64,000 nt of DNA from Flavobacteriales bacterium (GTDB lineage Bacteria > Bacteroidota > Bacteroidia > Flavobacteriales_F > PHOS-HE28). Shown piece by piece: positions 8,684 through 17,107 of the stretch; position 1 is the first letter of the stretch; each line of letters opens with the position of its first letter. The stretch lies in the NCBI GenBank assembly GCA_016702645.1, contig JADJDP010000021.1, forward strand, positions 1-64,000, written 5' to 3'. A program made the translations under genes and the position numbers. The notes below the pieces were generated by a model. That model was not told the origin of the DNA. It saw only the letters and a list, made by a program, of their open reading frames with translations, and did no database searches.

Positions 8684-9901
8684 ATGGCCCGTCGGCATCG
8701 CAAGAAGCGCCCTACTTGCCCGAACTGCGGCACCGATCTCCGCAAGGAGTTCGAGTTCTGTCCGCACTGCGGCCAGGAGAACCACGACCTGCGTGTACCC
8801 TTCAAGACCTTCCTGTACGAGTTCGTGGAGAATCTCACGCACTTCGACACGAAGTTGTGGAACACATTGAGGGTCATCTTCACCAAGCCGGGCCAGTTGA
8901 CGAAGGACTTCGTGGAGGGCAGACGGGCACGCTACGTTCACCCGGCGCGGTTCTACGTTTTCGTGAGCGTGATCTTCTTCGCGTTGCTGACCGTTTGGTT
9001 GGACCGTGCTGTTGTGACAGTGGAAGGTGGTTACCAATACGTTGGACATCGACCCCGACAAGCGTACGGCCATGTTGAAGAACATCCTTCCCAGCGACCG
9101 ACGGGTTCCGTGGACAATGGGACAGCCTCACGATGGACATGCTTCCGGTGAAATCCCTATCGACAGTCCGCACTATCGCCACGCGGCGGCCAGATTGCGA
9201 AGGCCGACCGATACCACCCTGGACAGCCTCCTGCGCGGGGCCGAGGATCCGCTTCCGGGAACCCGTACGGCCTTCGGCAGCGCGCTCAGGCGCCGGAGAC
9301 GCTGACAGCCTGAACGTACCGTACCGCGCCTTCGTGAACGGCGTGCTGACGTCGTTCACGCGATCGTCGTGAGGAGCGCATCTTCACGAAGGGCGGGCTG
9401 AACGAAGCCGAACTCGATTCCTTCCTGGGTCCCTCAGCGCGATTCCTTTCTGGTTCGAACGTCGCACGCTCCGCGCTGGGCAGTTTGGACATGACCACCA
9501 CCGCCGGAAAGCAGCGGTTGAGCCACGCCGCGGTGAGGGCATCCTCGGTGATCATGTTCATCCTCATGCCGTTCACGGCGGTGCTCCTGCTCTGGATCTT
9601 CTTCCGACAGCGGTACTACTGGGAGCACCTGATCTTCTCCGTGCACACCCATACCATTTTCTTCCTCTTCTTCAGCCTTGTGCTTCTTCTGGCCCTGGGC
9701 TTTCCGGATAGCTGGCCGGGCTGGTCCGGGCTGGTCATCGCATTGGCTTGCCCGGGCTATCTGCTGGCCTCCCTGCGCAGGGTTTATGGGCAAGTCCGGG
9801 CCTCCACGGCCGGGAGGTTCCTGGTCATGAGCATACCCTACCTGCTGGTCGCCATCCTGCTGCTCGGCGTCGGTTTGTTCTGGGGCTTCATCAATCTTTG
9901 A
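8684..9901 (+). pseudogene. DUF3667 family membrane protein, broken by several frameshifts
   Basis: The N-terminal part (8684 onward) has a double CxxC zinc ribbon (CPNCGTDL, CPHCGQEN) followed by the family block FLYEFVENLTHFDTKLW and FVEGRRARYVHPARFYVFVS, which leads into a membrane helix. The C-terminal part (9485-9901) has three hydrophobic helices (VIMFILMPFTAVLLLWIFF, YYWEHLIFSVHTHTIFFLFF, and a last one ending FWGFINL), also typical of DUF3667. Both ends lie in the same frame, but the middle 9040-9480 switches frame at least three times. Either the gene is decayed or the assembly is poor here. DUF3667 proteins have no established function. Confidence 0.75.
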
Positions 9902-9957
9902 AGTCGAACAGCCGCGGGAGACTATTTTCGCCCTCCCTTTCAGAAATGGGGGCACCC

Positions 9958-10042
9958 ACCCAGGTGGCGGAATTGGTAGACGCGCTGGTCTCAAACACCA
10001 GTGATGCAAGTCGTGCGGGTTCGACTCCCGCCCTGGGTACCA
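9958..10042 (+). tRNA. tRNA-Leu (anticodon CAA)
   Basis: The acceptor stem ACCCAGG pairs with CCTGGGT, followed by A and an encoded CCA (10040-10042). The anticodon stem-loop CTGGT-CTCAAAC-ACCAG gives anticodon CAA, which reads UUG. The TPsiC arm GCGGGTTCGACTCCCGC is perfect. The variable arm is long, as expected for a class II tRNA such as Leu. Confidence 0.95.
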
Positions 10043-10070
10043 TCGCTCTCGCGCCTTCGCGCATGAGCTC

Positions 10071-10535
10071 ATGACCTCCCGGGCGATGCAACAGCACGAA
10101 CTCGTTTACGCGGACCCACGGAAGCAGGAGCGTTATGACCACGCTTACATGCGCATGGCGCAGGAGTGGGCCAAGCTCAGCCACTGCACTCGGAAGAAAG
10201 TAGGCGCGCTCATCGTGCGCGAGGGCATGATCATCAGCGACGGGTACAACGGCACACCCACCGGCTTCCCCAATGATTGTGAAGACGGCACCGGCCTCAC
10301 CCATTGGTACGTTCTGCATGCGGAAGCCAATGCGATCATGAAGGTGGCACGGAGCACGAACAACGCGCGCGGGGCCACGTTGTACCTGACACACTCCCCG
10401 TGCAGGGATTGCAGCAAGCTCATCCTTCAGGCCGGTATCAAGCGGCTGGTTTATTTGGACGCGTACAAGGACCCGGCTGGCTTGGAACTACTGCAGAACG
10501 GGAGCGTGCTGGTACACAAGCTGGAGACCTCGTGA
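10071..10535 (+). CDS. dCMP/deoxycytidylate deaminase family protein (ComEB-like)
   Basis: A 154-residue zinc-dependent deaminase that likely converts dCMP to dUMP for thymidylate synthesis. The zinc site is explicit: HAEANAI gives the His ligand and catalytic Glu, and SPCRDCSK gives the two Cys ligands. Substrate-loop sequence GYNGTPTGFPNDCED matches the dCMP deaminase branch rather than tRNA or cytidine deaminases. The ATG at 10071 gives a short extension; an in-frame ATG at 10086 is an alternative. It is followed after four bases by the S41 protease gene, a common Bacteroidota neighbour, so the pair is probably co-transcribed. Confidence 0.9.
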   Translation: MTSRAMQQHELVYADPRKQERYDHAYMRMAQEWAKLSHCTRKKVGALIVREGMIISDGYNGTPTGFPNDCEDGTGLTHWYVLHAEANAIMKVARSTNNARGATLYLTHSPCRDCSKLILQAGIKRLVYLDAYKDPAGLELLQNGSVLVHKLETS

Positions 10536-10539
10536 GCAC

Positions 10540-12174
10540 ATGAACGAACAGCGACGGCCCCTTTCCCCTTTCATGCCCTTGATGCTGGCCGTGGCCTTGG
10601 TCATCGGTCTGTTCATCGGCCAGGAAATGGGTGGCGGCAGTGGTCCGCTCGCGGTGTTCAAGCTGGCCGAGCCATCTGCTTCCGACAAGATCGGGCAGGT
10701 ATTGGACCTCATCGACCGCCAGTATGTGGACACCGTGGAGAAGAGCGCCTTGGTGGACGAGGTGCTCCAGGATATCCTGCAACGACTGGATCCGCACAGC
10801 TACTACATCAGCGCCGCCGAATTGCGCGCTGCGCAAGAACCCCTGGAGGGCAGTTTCGATGGGATCGGGGTGGAATTCGCAATACAGCGCGATACCGTTG
10901 TGGTGGTGAGCCCGGTTGAGGGTGGTCCAAGTGCAGCGGTCGGGGTGATGGCCGGTGACCGGATCATCAAGGCCGATAGCGTGCAACTCGCCGGGGTGGG
11001 CATCACCAATGATGGCGTGATGCGCAACCTCCGCGGACCCGAAGGCAGCAAGGTGAAGGTGCTGCTCGTACGACGCGGCAAACGCGCCCCTTTCGAGGTA
11101 ACGGTCGAACGAGGCAAGATCCCCATCAACAGCGTAGCAGTGGCGCTCATGCAACCGGACGGAACCGGTTACATCAAACTGAGCCGCTTCGCGAAGAACA
11201 CGCACCAGGAATTCCTCGATGCGGCGGAAGGGTTGCGCGAACAGGGCATGCAACGCATGGTCCTGGACCTGCGTGGGAACGGCGGAGGGTTCCTCAACGC
11301 GGCCGTTGAACTTGCGGACGAGTTCCTGCCCGCTGGCAGCAAGATGGTGTACACGGAAGGGCGTAGTTCGCCTCGTCGTGACTTCATCGCTACGAACCAG
11401 GGCGAGTATGAGCGGATACCGCTCGCCATATTGATCGATGAGGGTTCCGCCAGCGCCAGCGAGATCATTGCCGGTGCGGTGCAGGACAACGACCGGGGCT
11501 TGATCGTTGGCAGGCGGTCGTTCGGCAAAGGGCTCGTGCAGGAACACGTTGACCTGCCGGATGAGAGCGCAGTGCGCATAACCACGGCCCGCTACTACAC
11601 ACCCAGCGGGCGTTCGATCCAGAAGCCCTACGGCGAAGGCATCGACTACGACGCGGAGTACGCAGCGCGCTTCGATCACGGCGAACTGCTTTCGGCGGAC
11701 AGCATCCACCTGGATTCCTCCAAGACCTACCGGACGTTGGCCGGGCGCGTGGTTTATGGCGGCGGCGGCATCATGCCGGACATCTTCGTTCCGACGGACA
11801 CGACGGAAGGATCCCAGTACTTGTCGGACCTGTTCTTCTCCGGTACCCTCAACCAGTTCGCCTTCGATGTTGCGGACCGCGACCGCGCACGGTTCAGATC
11901 TTACGGGAGCTACAAGGAGTTCGCCGATCGCTTCGTGGTAGGCAATTCCCTGCTCAGCGAACTGGAAGCCGTCGCACGCAAACAAGGGATCCAGGTGCGT
12001 GATACCGATGTGGAGCGTTCCAACAACCAACTGACCGCTCGATTGAAAGCGGGGATCGCACGCAACTTGTGGGGCGATGCCGGATTTTACACGATCATCC
12101 TCCGCACCGATCCCATTTTCCAGCGTGCGGATCGCGAGCTAGCGGCCAGGAACGGTGTCATCAGTTCCCGATAG
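10540..12174 (+). CDS. S41 family C-terminal processing peptidase (CtpA/Prc type)
   Basis: A 544-residue periplasmic protease with an N-terminal signal anchor (FMPLMLAVALVIGLFIG). A PDZ domain (about residues 100-190, GIGVEFAIQRDTVVVVSPV onward) is followed by the S41 core. The core has the substrate-strand motif MVLDLRGNGGG, the nucleophile motif GSASASEIIAG and the lysine motif GRRSFGKGLVQ. Ser and Lys form the catalytic dyad of this family. The C-terminal 120 residues are typical of the Bacteroidota version. It probably trims or degrades periplasmic proteins. A second S41 paralogue lies at 27188-28864; this one carries longer insertions after the active site (DYDAEYAARFDHGELL). Confidence 0.93.
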   Translation: MNEQRRPLSPFMPLMLAVALVIGLFIGQEMGGGSGPLAVFKLAEPSASDKIGQVLDLIDRQYVDTVEKSALVDEVLQDILQRLDPHSYYISAAELRAAQEPLEGSFDGIGVEFAIQRDTVVVVSPVEGGPSAAVGVMAGDRIIKADSVQLAGVGITNDGVMRNLRGPEGSKVKVLLVRRGKRAPFEVTVERGKIPINSVAVALMQPDGTGYIKLSRFAKNTHQEFLDAAEGLREQGMQRMVLDLRGNGGGFLNAAVELADEFLPAGSKMVYTEGRSSPRRDFIATNQGEYERIPLAILIDEGSASASEIIAGAVQDNDRGLIVGRRSFGKGLVQEHVDLPDESAVRITTARYYTPSGRSIQKPYGEGIDYDAEYAARFDHGELLSADSIHLDSSKTYRTLAGRVVYGGGGIMPDIFVPTDTTEGSQYLSDLFFSGTLNQFAFDVADRDRARFRSYGSYKEFADRFVVGNSLLSELEAVARKQGIQVRDTDVERSNNQLTARLKAGIARNLWGDAGFYTIILRTDPIFQRADRELAARNGVISSR

Positions 12175-12192
12175 CGGAATTTGTACGAACGA

Positions 12193-12216
12193 GAAAGGGG
12201 CCTTTCGGCCCCTCTC
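12193..12216. terminator. Rho-independent-like hairpin between convergent genes
   Basis: The stem GAAAGGGGCC and GGCCCCTCTC closes on a TTTC loop and lies between the 3' ends of the S41 gene (stop 12174) and the minus-strand lipoprotein gene (stop 12237). No strong T tract follows, so bidirectional termination is inferred from position and stem strength. Confidence 0.6.
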
Positions 12217-12236
12217 ACGATAGATCCACGGAAGGC

Positions 12237-12464
12237 TCAGTGAGCGGCTTCCTCAACCTGTTCCACGGCGCTCTCGGCAGCGGCAGCGGTGCTGTCCACA
12301 ACGGCTTCGGTCGCAGCCTCCGCACCAGCGGAAACCTGATCCAATAGCTCGTTGGCGGTAGCCTCCGCTTCCTTGGCCTCTTGCTCCATAGCCTCGGTGT
12401 TCTCACCACCACAAGCCACCAAGAAGGCGGACATCGCAGCGACGAGGGCGAACTTCTTCAACAT
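12237..12464 (-). CDS. Small Ala/Glu-rich lipoprotein
   Basis: A 75-residue protein with a lipoprotein signal (MLKKFALVAAMSAFLVACGG; lipobox LVAC). The rest is a low-complexity Ala/Glu segment that would form an amphipathic helix (EQEAKEAEATANELLDQV). Start choice: the longer open frame to 12572 runs through the neighbouring repeat tract, whereas MLKKFA matches the start of the paralogue at 12717. It is a tandem duplicate of that gene, 28 bases downstream, and probably shares its promoter. By its architecture it may be a small envelope spacer or Lpp-like protein, but no function can be assigned. Confidence 0.8.
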   Translation of the reverse strand: MLKKFALVAAMSAFLVACGGENTEAMEQEAKEAEATANELLDQVSAGAEAATEAVVDSTAAAAESAVEQVEEAAH

Positions 12465-12492
12465 GGGGGATGCCCTTGGAAGGTTAGTACGC

Positions 12493-12717
12493 TTACTGAG
12501 CAGGAGCAACCTCGGCAGCGACCGTGTCGACCACAGCAGCAGCAGCGGCAGCAGCAGCAGCAGCAGCCTCATCGGCCATGCGGGTGCTATCGGCCTTCAT
12601 CACTGCGGACAAGCTGTCGGCAACAGCCTTTGCTTGTGCTTCGATCTCCTCAGCGGAAGGACCGCAAGCAACAATGAACGATGCCATCACGGCGAGAACG
12701 GCGAATTTCTTCAACAT
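12493..12717 (-). CDS. Small Ala-rich lipoprotein (tandem paralogue)
   Basis: A 74-residue protein with a lipoprotein signal (MLKKFAVLAVMASFIVACGP). The mature part is a charged helix (EEIEAQAKAVADSLSAVMKA) and then a run of eleven alanines encoded by a CAG/GCT-type trinucleotide tract. The signal peptide is nearly identical to that of the gene at 12237-12464, so the two arose by tandem duplication. A good promoter match precedes it at 12746-12775. Function unknown; the helix and lipid anchor suggest an outer-membrane-associated structural peptide. Confidence 0.8.
   Translation of the reverse strand: MLKKFAVLAVMASFIVACGPSAEEIEAQAKAVADSLSAVMKADSTRMADEAAAAAAAAAAAVVDTVAAEVAPAQ
12534..12568. repeat. 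Trinucleotide (CAG)n tract coding poly-alanine
   Basis: Eleven successive triplets, ten CAG and one CGG on the plus strand, are read on the minus strand as Ala codons in the small lipoprotein. The near-pure repeat is prone to slippage in steps of three bases, which would alter the alanine run length without a frameshift. Confidence 0.85.
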
Positions 12718-12745
12718 TGGTGAGTACGTTTGGTGAAAGTGGCCG

Positions 12746-12775
12746 CAAATGTAAACGTCTCCCGATCACTTCCAA
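12746..12775 (-). promoter_or_regulatory. Promoter of the lipoprotein pair
   Basis: On the minus strand, TTG (12773-12775), 19 bases, then TACATTTG (12746-12753). This is a full match to the Bacteroidota pattern TTTG-N19-TAnnTTTG in the -7 element. It lies 28 bases before the ATG at 12717. Confidence 0.6.
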
Positions 12776-12843
12776 GAGGTTACCCTAGAAAGGTCAAAGT
12801 ATCTTCGACACCTGCTTGAAAACGACCCATTAGCACCCATCAA

Positions 12844-13452
12844 ATGGCCTTCACCCTACCCTCCCTCCCGTACGCGACCAACGCTTTGGAGCCGCACATC
12901 GATACCCGAACCATGGAGATCCACCATGGAAAACACCACAATGCCTATGTGACCAACCTGAACAAGGCCATTGAGGGCACCCCTATGGAAAGCAAGACCA
13001 TCGAGGAACTCATGGCAGGGATGGACATGAACAACATGGCCGTGCGGAACAACGGCGGTGGGCACTACAATCACAGCCTTTTCTGGACCGTCATGGGGCC
13101 CGACGCGGGTGGCACCCCCTCGGGCGAACTCGCCACAGCCATCGATCGGGACTTCGGCTCGTTCGATGCCTGCAAAGAGAAGTTCGCGAACGCCGGGGCA
13201 ACACGCTTTGGAAGCGGTTGGGCATGGCTTTGCGTGCACAAGGGTGGCAAGCTTGAAGTGTGCTCCACCCCGAACCAGGACAACCCGCTCATGCCGAACA
13301 CGGGCTGCGGCGGAACCCCCGTCCTTGGGATGGATGTATGGGAGCACGCTTACTACCTGCACTACCAGAACCGTCGCCCGGACTACATCGCCGCCTTTTG
13401 GAACGTGGTGAACTGGGCCGAAGTGGCCCGCCGTTTCGCGGCTGGGAAATAG
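12844..13452 (+). CDS. sodB: Superoxide dismutase (Fe/Mn family)
   Basis: Converts superoxide to hydrogen peroxide and oxygen. The 202-residue protein has the metal-binding His in EIHHGKHHNAYVTNLN (His of the N-terminal helix), a second His in NHSLFW, and the C-terminal ligands Asp and His in VLGMDVWEHAYYLHYQNRRPDY. The GGGHYNHSLFWTVMGP segment fits the Fe/Mn superfamily. Metal preference cannot be settled from sequence alone, so the symbol sodB is tentative. There is no signal peptide, so it is cytoplasmic. A strong hairpin terminator follows at 13470-13504. Confidence 0.95.
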   Translation: MAFTLPSLPYATNALEPHIDTRTMEIHHGKHHNAYVTNLNKAIEGTPMESKTIEELMAGMDMNNMAVRNNGGGHYNHSLFWTVMGPDAGGTPSGELATAIDRDFGSFDACKEKFANAGATRFGSGWAWLCVHKGGKLEVCSTPNQDNPLMPNTGCGGTPVLGMDVWEHAYYLHYQNRRPDYIAAFWNVVNWAEVARRFAAGK

Positions 13453-13469
13453 GCCGCACTTCGCTTGAT

Positions 13470-13504
13470 GAACGGGCATCGCCGGCAACGGTGGATGCCC
13501 GTTC
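13470..13504 (+). terminator. Rho-independent terminator of the sod gene
   Basis: A perfect 11-bp stem (GAACGGGCATC and GATGCCCGTTC) with a 13-base loop is followed at once by TACTTTT. The trailing T-rich stretch is at the same time the -7 box of the next gene. Confidence 0.8.
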
Positions 13505-13512
13505 TACTTTTG
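13505..13512 (+). promoter_or_regulatory. -7 promoter box TACTTTTG, near-leaderless
   Basis: Exact TAnnTTTG match that ends five bases before the ATG at 13518 and directly abuts the sod terminator stem. Confidence 0.55.
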
Positions 13513-13517
13513 GCCCG

Positions 13518-13907
13518 ATGCGGTCCGCCTTGTTGCTTATGATGCTCCTGCAATTGGCGACCACCAGCCGTGCAAGTGGACCATTTCAAGAGCGCCCCAT
13601 CCTGGACCAAACAGTTCTTGACAGCCTGCTGGCCGAAGGCTGGGCCTTGGACACCCTTGCCCACAGGGAGAACTCGCGGCTGATCTCCAGCGGACTTGCC
13701 GTGCTGCTCGGACCCTTCGGTGCGCACCGGCTATACCTCGGCACCACACCCAAGGTGGCCATCATCTATGGGGTAACCTTCGGAGGGTTCGGAATACTGG
13801 CCCTTATCGATCTCGGTCACCTCCTTTTCAGCAACGACCTGGAGCCCTACCGGAACAACGACCGGGTGTTCATGTGGTCACGACGGAAAGAGCCTACTCC
13901 ACCGTAA
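13518..13907 (+). CDS. TM2 domain-containing membrane protein
   Basis: A 129-residue protein with a signal-like N-terminus (MRSALLLMMLLQLATTSRAS) and a TM2-type pair of helices. The hallmark GPFGAHRLYLGTTPKVAIIYGVTFGGFGILALIDLGHLL shape is visible as LGPFGAHRLYLG followed by a second helix ending in a conserved Asp. Start: ATG 13518, just after a -7 box; the longer open frame reaching upstream overlaps sod and is not credible. The last 14 bases overlap the 3' end of glmS on the other strand. TM2 proteins have no settled biochemical role. Confidence 0.85.
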   Translation: MRSALLLMMLLQLATTSRASGPFQERPILDQTVLDSLLAEGWALDTLAHRENSRLISSGLAVLLGPFGAHRLYLGTTPKVAIIYGVTFGGFGILALIDLGHLLFSNDLEPYRNNDRVFMWSRRKEPTPP

Positions 13908-15736
13908 CGCTCTTGGCCAGGTTGCGGGGCTGGTCCACGTTACAACCGCGCATGACGGCGACGTGATAGCTGAACAGCTGCAAGGGTACCACGCTCAGGA
14001 GCGGGACCAGCTGATCCGATGTTTCGGGGATCTCGATCGTGTGATCGGCAAGCCCCTTCACCACGGTATCGCCCTCGGTGACAATGGCGATGATCTTGCC
14101 CTTGCGTGCCTTCACTTCCTGGATGTTGCTCACGACCTTCTCGTAGCTCGCGCCCTTGGTCGCAATGACGATCACGGGCATCGCTTCATCGATCAAGGCG
14201 ATAGGACCATGCTTCATCTCTGCGGCGGGGTATCCTTCCGCATGGATGTAACCTGATCTCCTTCAACTTGAGGGCTCCTTCGAGCGCTACCGGGAAACTG
14301 TAACCGCGACCGAGGTAGAGCGCGTTCGTGGCGTCCTTGTAGATATCAGCGATGTAGCGGATCTGCGCTTCGGTCTGTAGCACCTTCTGCACCTTGTCCG
14401 GAATGGCTTCCAGTTCGTTGAGCAGGCGGTGGAAATTGCTGCCGCCGATCGTGCCCTTTTTCTGGCCGATCATGAGCGCCATGAGCGTGAGCACGGTTAC
14501 TTGCGCGGTGAAGGCCTTGGTGCTGGCCACGCCGATCTCGGGGCCAGCGTGGGTATAGGAACCGGCGTGCGTCACACGCGCGATGCTGCTTCCGACCACA
14601 TTGCAAATACCGATGATCGTTGCACCGCGCCCCTTGGCGAGTTCGATGGCGGCCAGCGTATCGGCCGTCTCACCGCTCTGGCTGATGGCGATCACGATGT
14701 CATCCTCGTTCACGATCGGATTGCGGTAGCGGAATTCACTGGCGTACTCCACTTCCACAGGAATGCGGGCGAGGTCCTCGAACAGATACTCCCCGACCAA
14801 GCCAGCGTGCCAGCTGGTGCCGCAACCGAGGATCAGGATGCGCTTCGCATTCACGAGCTTCTGCTCATAGTCCTTCACACCGCCGAGCATCACCTCTCCT
14901 TTGGCAAGGTTCAAGCGGCCGCGCATGCTGTCTCGCACGCTGCGGGGCTGTTCGTGGATCTCCTTCAGCATGAAGTGATCGTAGCCGCCCTTCTCCAGCG
15001 CCTCCAGGTGCATCTCCAGTTCGTGGATGAACGGGGTCTTATCCTGGTTCTTCACGTTGCGGATCTTCAATCCACTATGGCGATCGATCACCGCCATTTC
15101 GCCGTCTTCCAGGTACACCACGTTCTTGGTGTGTTCCACGATGGGCGTGGCGTCACTGGCCAGGAAATGCTCGTTCTCACCAATGCCGATCACCAATGGG
15201 GAGCTCTTGCGCGCCGCCACCAGGAGATCCGGGGACTTGCGGTCCATGACCACGATCGCGTAAGCACCAACAACGCTTTCCAAGGCGAGCCTCACCGCTT
15301 CCGGGAGGTCCACACCCTCGGTCCGCTGGATGTCATCGATCAAATGGACCAGCACTTCCGTATCGGTTTCGCTGCGGAAGGTGTGTCCCCGCTGCGATAG
15401 CTCCGCCTTGATGGGAGCGTAGTTCTCGATGATGCCGTTATGGATCAAGGCAAGATCGCCGCTCGTTGACTGGTGCGGGTGCGCGTTCACATCGTTGGGC
15501 GGGCCGTGCGTGGCCCAGCGTGTGTGGCCCATACCCACTGAACCCTTCGTTGACCTGCCATTGACGTGCGCCTCCAAGTCGCTCACCTTGCCCTGGCACT
15601 TGAATATCGTGAGGTCCCCGCCGTTCAAAAGGGCCACACCGGCACTATCGTAGCCCCGGTACTCCAACCGCTTGAGGCCGTTGATGAGGATCGGGTAGGC
15701 GTCCTTGTCGCCCAAGTATGCCACTATGCCGCACAT
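13894..15736 (-). CDS. glmS: Glutamine--fructose-6-phosphate aminotransferase (isomerizing), frameshifted
   Basis: Makes glucosamine-6-phosphate from fructose-6-phosphate and glutamine, the entry to UDP-GlcNAc for peptidoglycan and lipopolysaccharide. The N-terminal nucleophile motif MCGIVAYLG is intact, as are the glutaminase motifs GHTRWATHG and HNGIIENY. Two SIS domains follow (GCGTSWHAGLVGEYLFE, SQSGETADT), and the C-terminus ends LAKSVTVE as in the family. The frame breaks at 14251-14254: LKLKEI is followed by an out-of-frame tail, while removing one base gives SYIHAEGYPAAEMKHGP. Read through, the product is about 613 residues, the normal length. It overlaps the convergent TM2 gene by 14 bases and lies next to DUF4270 and glgA-like genes. 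Confidence 0.95.
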
Positions 15737-15745
15737 GGGATGGGT

Positions 15746-17107
15746 TCAGTATGAGGTAAAAGTAAGCCGCAGTAGCATGGGGTCTTGAGCGGCCGCTGGA
15801 CCGTTGAGCACCACGCGATTGGCCGTAACTCCGGTACTACCCGCCAACACCTCGATCCCGTTGTTCGGTATCGACCCTTCGAGCACCCGCTGCACGTAGC
15901 GCGTGATATTGAAACGGAACTCGTTGTCCGAGGGTCGGTAGTTGCCGTCGATCAAGCCGAGTCCGCCGAACTGGTCCGGCAGGTAGGTCTCCACGCCAAG
16001 TGAATCCTTGCGGAAGATGAACAACTGGGCGGGAGGTGCATAGTAAGGATAGTAGCTACCCTTCACCGGCATGATCAGTTCTGCCTTCGCGAGCACCTGG
16101 TCCATACCGGCCAGGTCCATCAGGTTGGGGAAGCGCACCGCAGTGCGTGTTCCACCAAGCGTTTGGATGAAGGTCACCGCGGTCGGCGCTATGGTGTCCG
16201 AGAGTGCGACCGGAAGTGCTCCGTCCGTGGAGAGCGAAAAATCATGCTCCACAACCGTGTACCTAACACAGTTGGTGTTGATGAGAAAGGGAAGCTCGAG
16301 CGTCAGCGCAGGATCCACGTTCACGTCTCGATAGTAGAGCGTCACCTTGGAATCGGCAGCGATGAGGTTGAAGTAGAGGATACCTGCTTCGAACGGGAGT
16401 TGCGCTCCATTGTCCACTGTTACATAAAGGCCCTTGAAAAACTGGGCAAACGCCTCATTGTCCGTGAAATCGCTCGTTCCAAAGGCATCGATGAACCTAT
16501 CCGCCAGCACTCCCGACAGCTTGATGCGTAGCTGGGGAGCCAGACTATCACCGCTGATGTAGGGTTTCGAAACCGGCTGAGGTGTCACACGTCCACCGCG
16601 GTTCGCTACAAGATCATCGGGGAACACCGCCGGTGACCGATCGGTATGGTAGCTCGAATCCAGTGACAGCGTCTCGTTCAACTCGAAGACTTGGAAGACC
16701 TGCGGGTTGAGGTTGCCGTAGCCATAATTGGCACCATCGTAGGCCAGGGAGAGAACCAAGCTGTCAGCGACCAGCCCCGAGTTGTCAGCGCCAGCGCCGA
16801 TACTGTTCGCGCTCAAGCGGATCTGGGTTACGAGCCCGGCCTTGACCAACCCGAACTGCGGATCGAGATAGGAACCAACGAGGTGGCGCGAAAGTCCGCT
16901 TGTGCGAATGGCCGTATCCGCGAACGTGAACGCATGCAATTGAACGGTATCGATAACGGTTCCAAGCGGATCCCCCGGGAGGAGGTCCAAACCCAGATCT
17001 TCATCCGGTTTCTTGCAGGCCCCGATGAGTACGGTAAGGGCCATCGCCACCAACCACGGCGACGCGGATGTCCACGGAGATCGAATGGCGAGGGACACGG
17101 CGCTCAC
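15746..17107 (-). CDS. DUF4270 family lipoprotein
   Basis: A 453-residue protein with a membrane-anchoring N-terminus and lipobox (TVLIGACKKPDEDLG). DUF4270 proteins are a Bacteroidota-restricted family of surface lipoproteins of unknown role. Family features seen here are the early Thr-rich VIDTVQLHAFTFAD block, the NSIGAGADNSGLVADSLVLSLAYDG strand region and the C-terminal RYVQRVLEG segment. The start is a GTG (17105-17107) whose last bases overlap the stop of the glycogen-synthase-like gene (GTGA), so the two are translationally coupled. The gene order with glmS and the GT5 protein is common in the phylum. Confidence 0.88.
   Translation of the reverse strand: MSAVSLAIRSPWTSASPWLVAMALTVLIGACKKPDEDLGLDLLPGDPLGTVIDTVQLHAFTFADTAIRTSGLSRHLVGSYLDPQFGLVKAGLVTQIRLSANSIGAGADNSGLVADSLVLSLAYDGANYGYGNLNPQVFQVFELNETLSLDSSYHTDRSPAVFPDDLVANRGGRVTPQPVSKPYISGDSLAPQLRIKLSGVLADRFIDAFGTSDFTDNEAFAQFFKGLYVTVDNGAQLPFEAGILYFNLIAADSKVTLYYRDVNVDPALTLELPFLINTNCVRYTVVEHDFSLSTDGALPVALSDTIAPTAVTFIQTLGGTRTAVRFPNLMDLAGMDQVLAKAELIMPVKGSYYPYYAPPAQLFIFRKDSLGVETYLPDQFGGLGLIDGNYRPSDNEFRFNITRYVQRVLEGSIPNNGIEVLAGSTGVTANRVVLNGPAAAQDPMLLRLTFTSY

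Noticed and set aside
7267..8886. 539-codon minus-strand frame opposite the M61 gene
   Set aside because: Shadow of the M61 peptidase, whose zinc motif and signal peptide are clear.
10438..12030. 530-codon minus-strand frame opposite the S41 gene
   Set aside because: Shadow of the protease reading frame; His- and Ala-rich composition typical of antisense frames here.
14186..14285. Reading the glmS break as a programmed frameshift
   Set aside because: No slippery heptamer and stem-loop were seen at 14250, and similar indels occur in many genes of the window; a consensus error is more likely.
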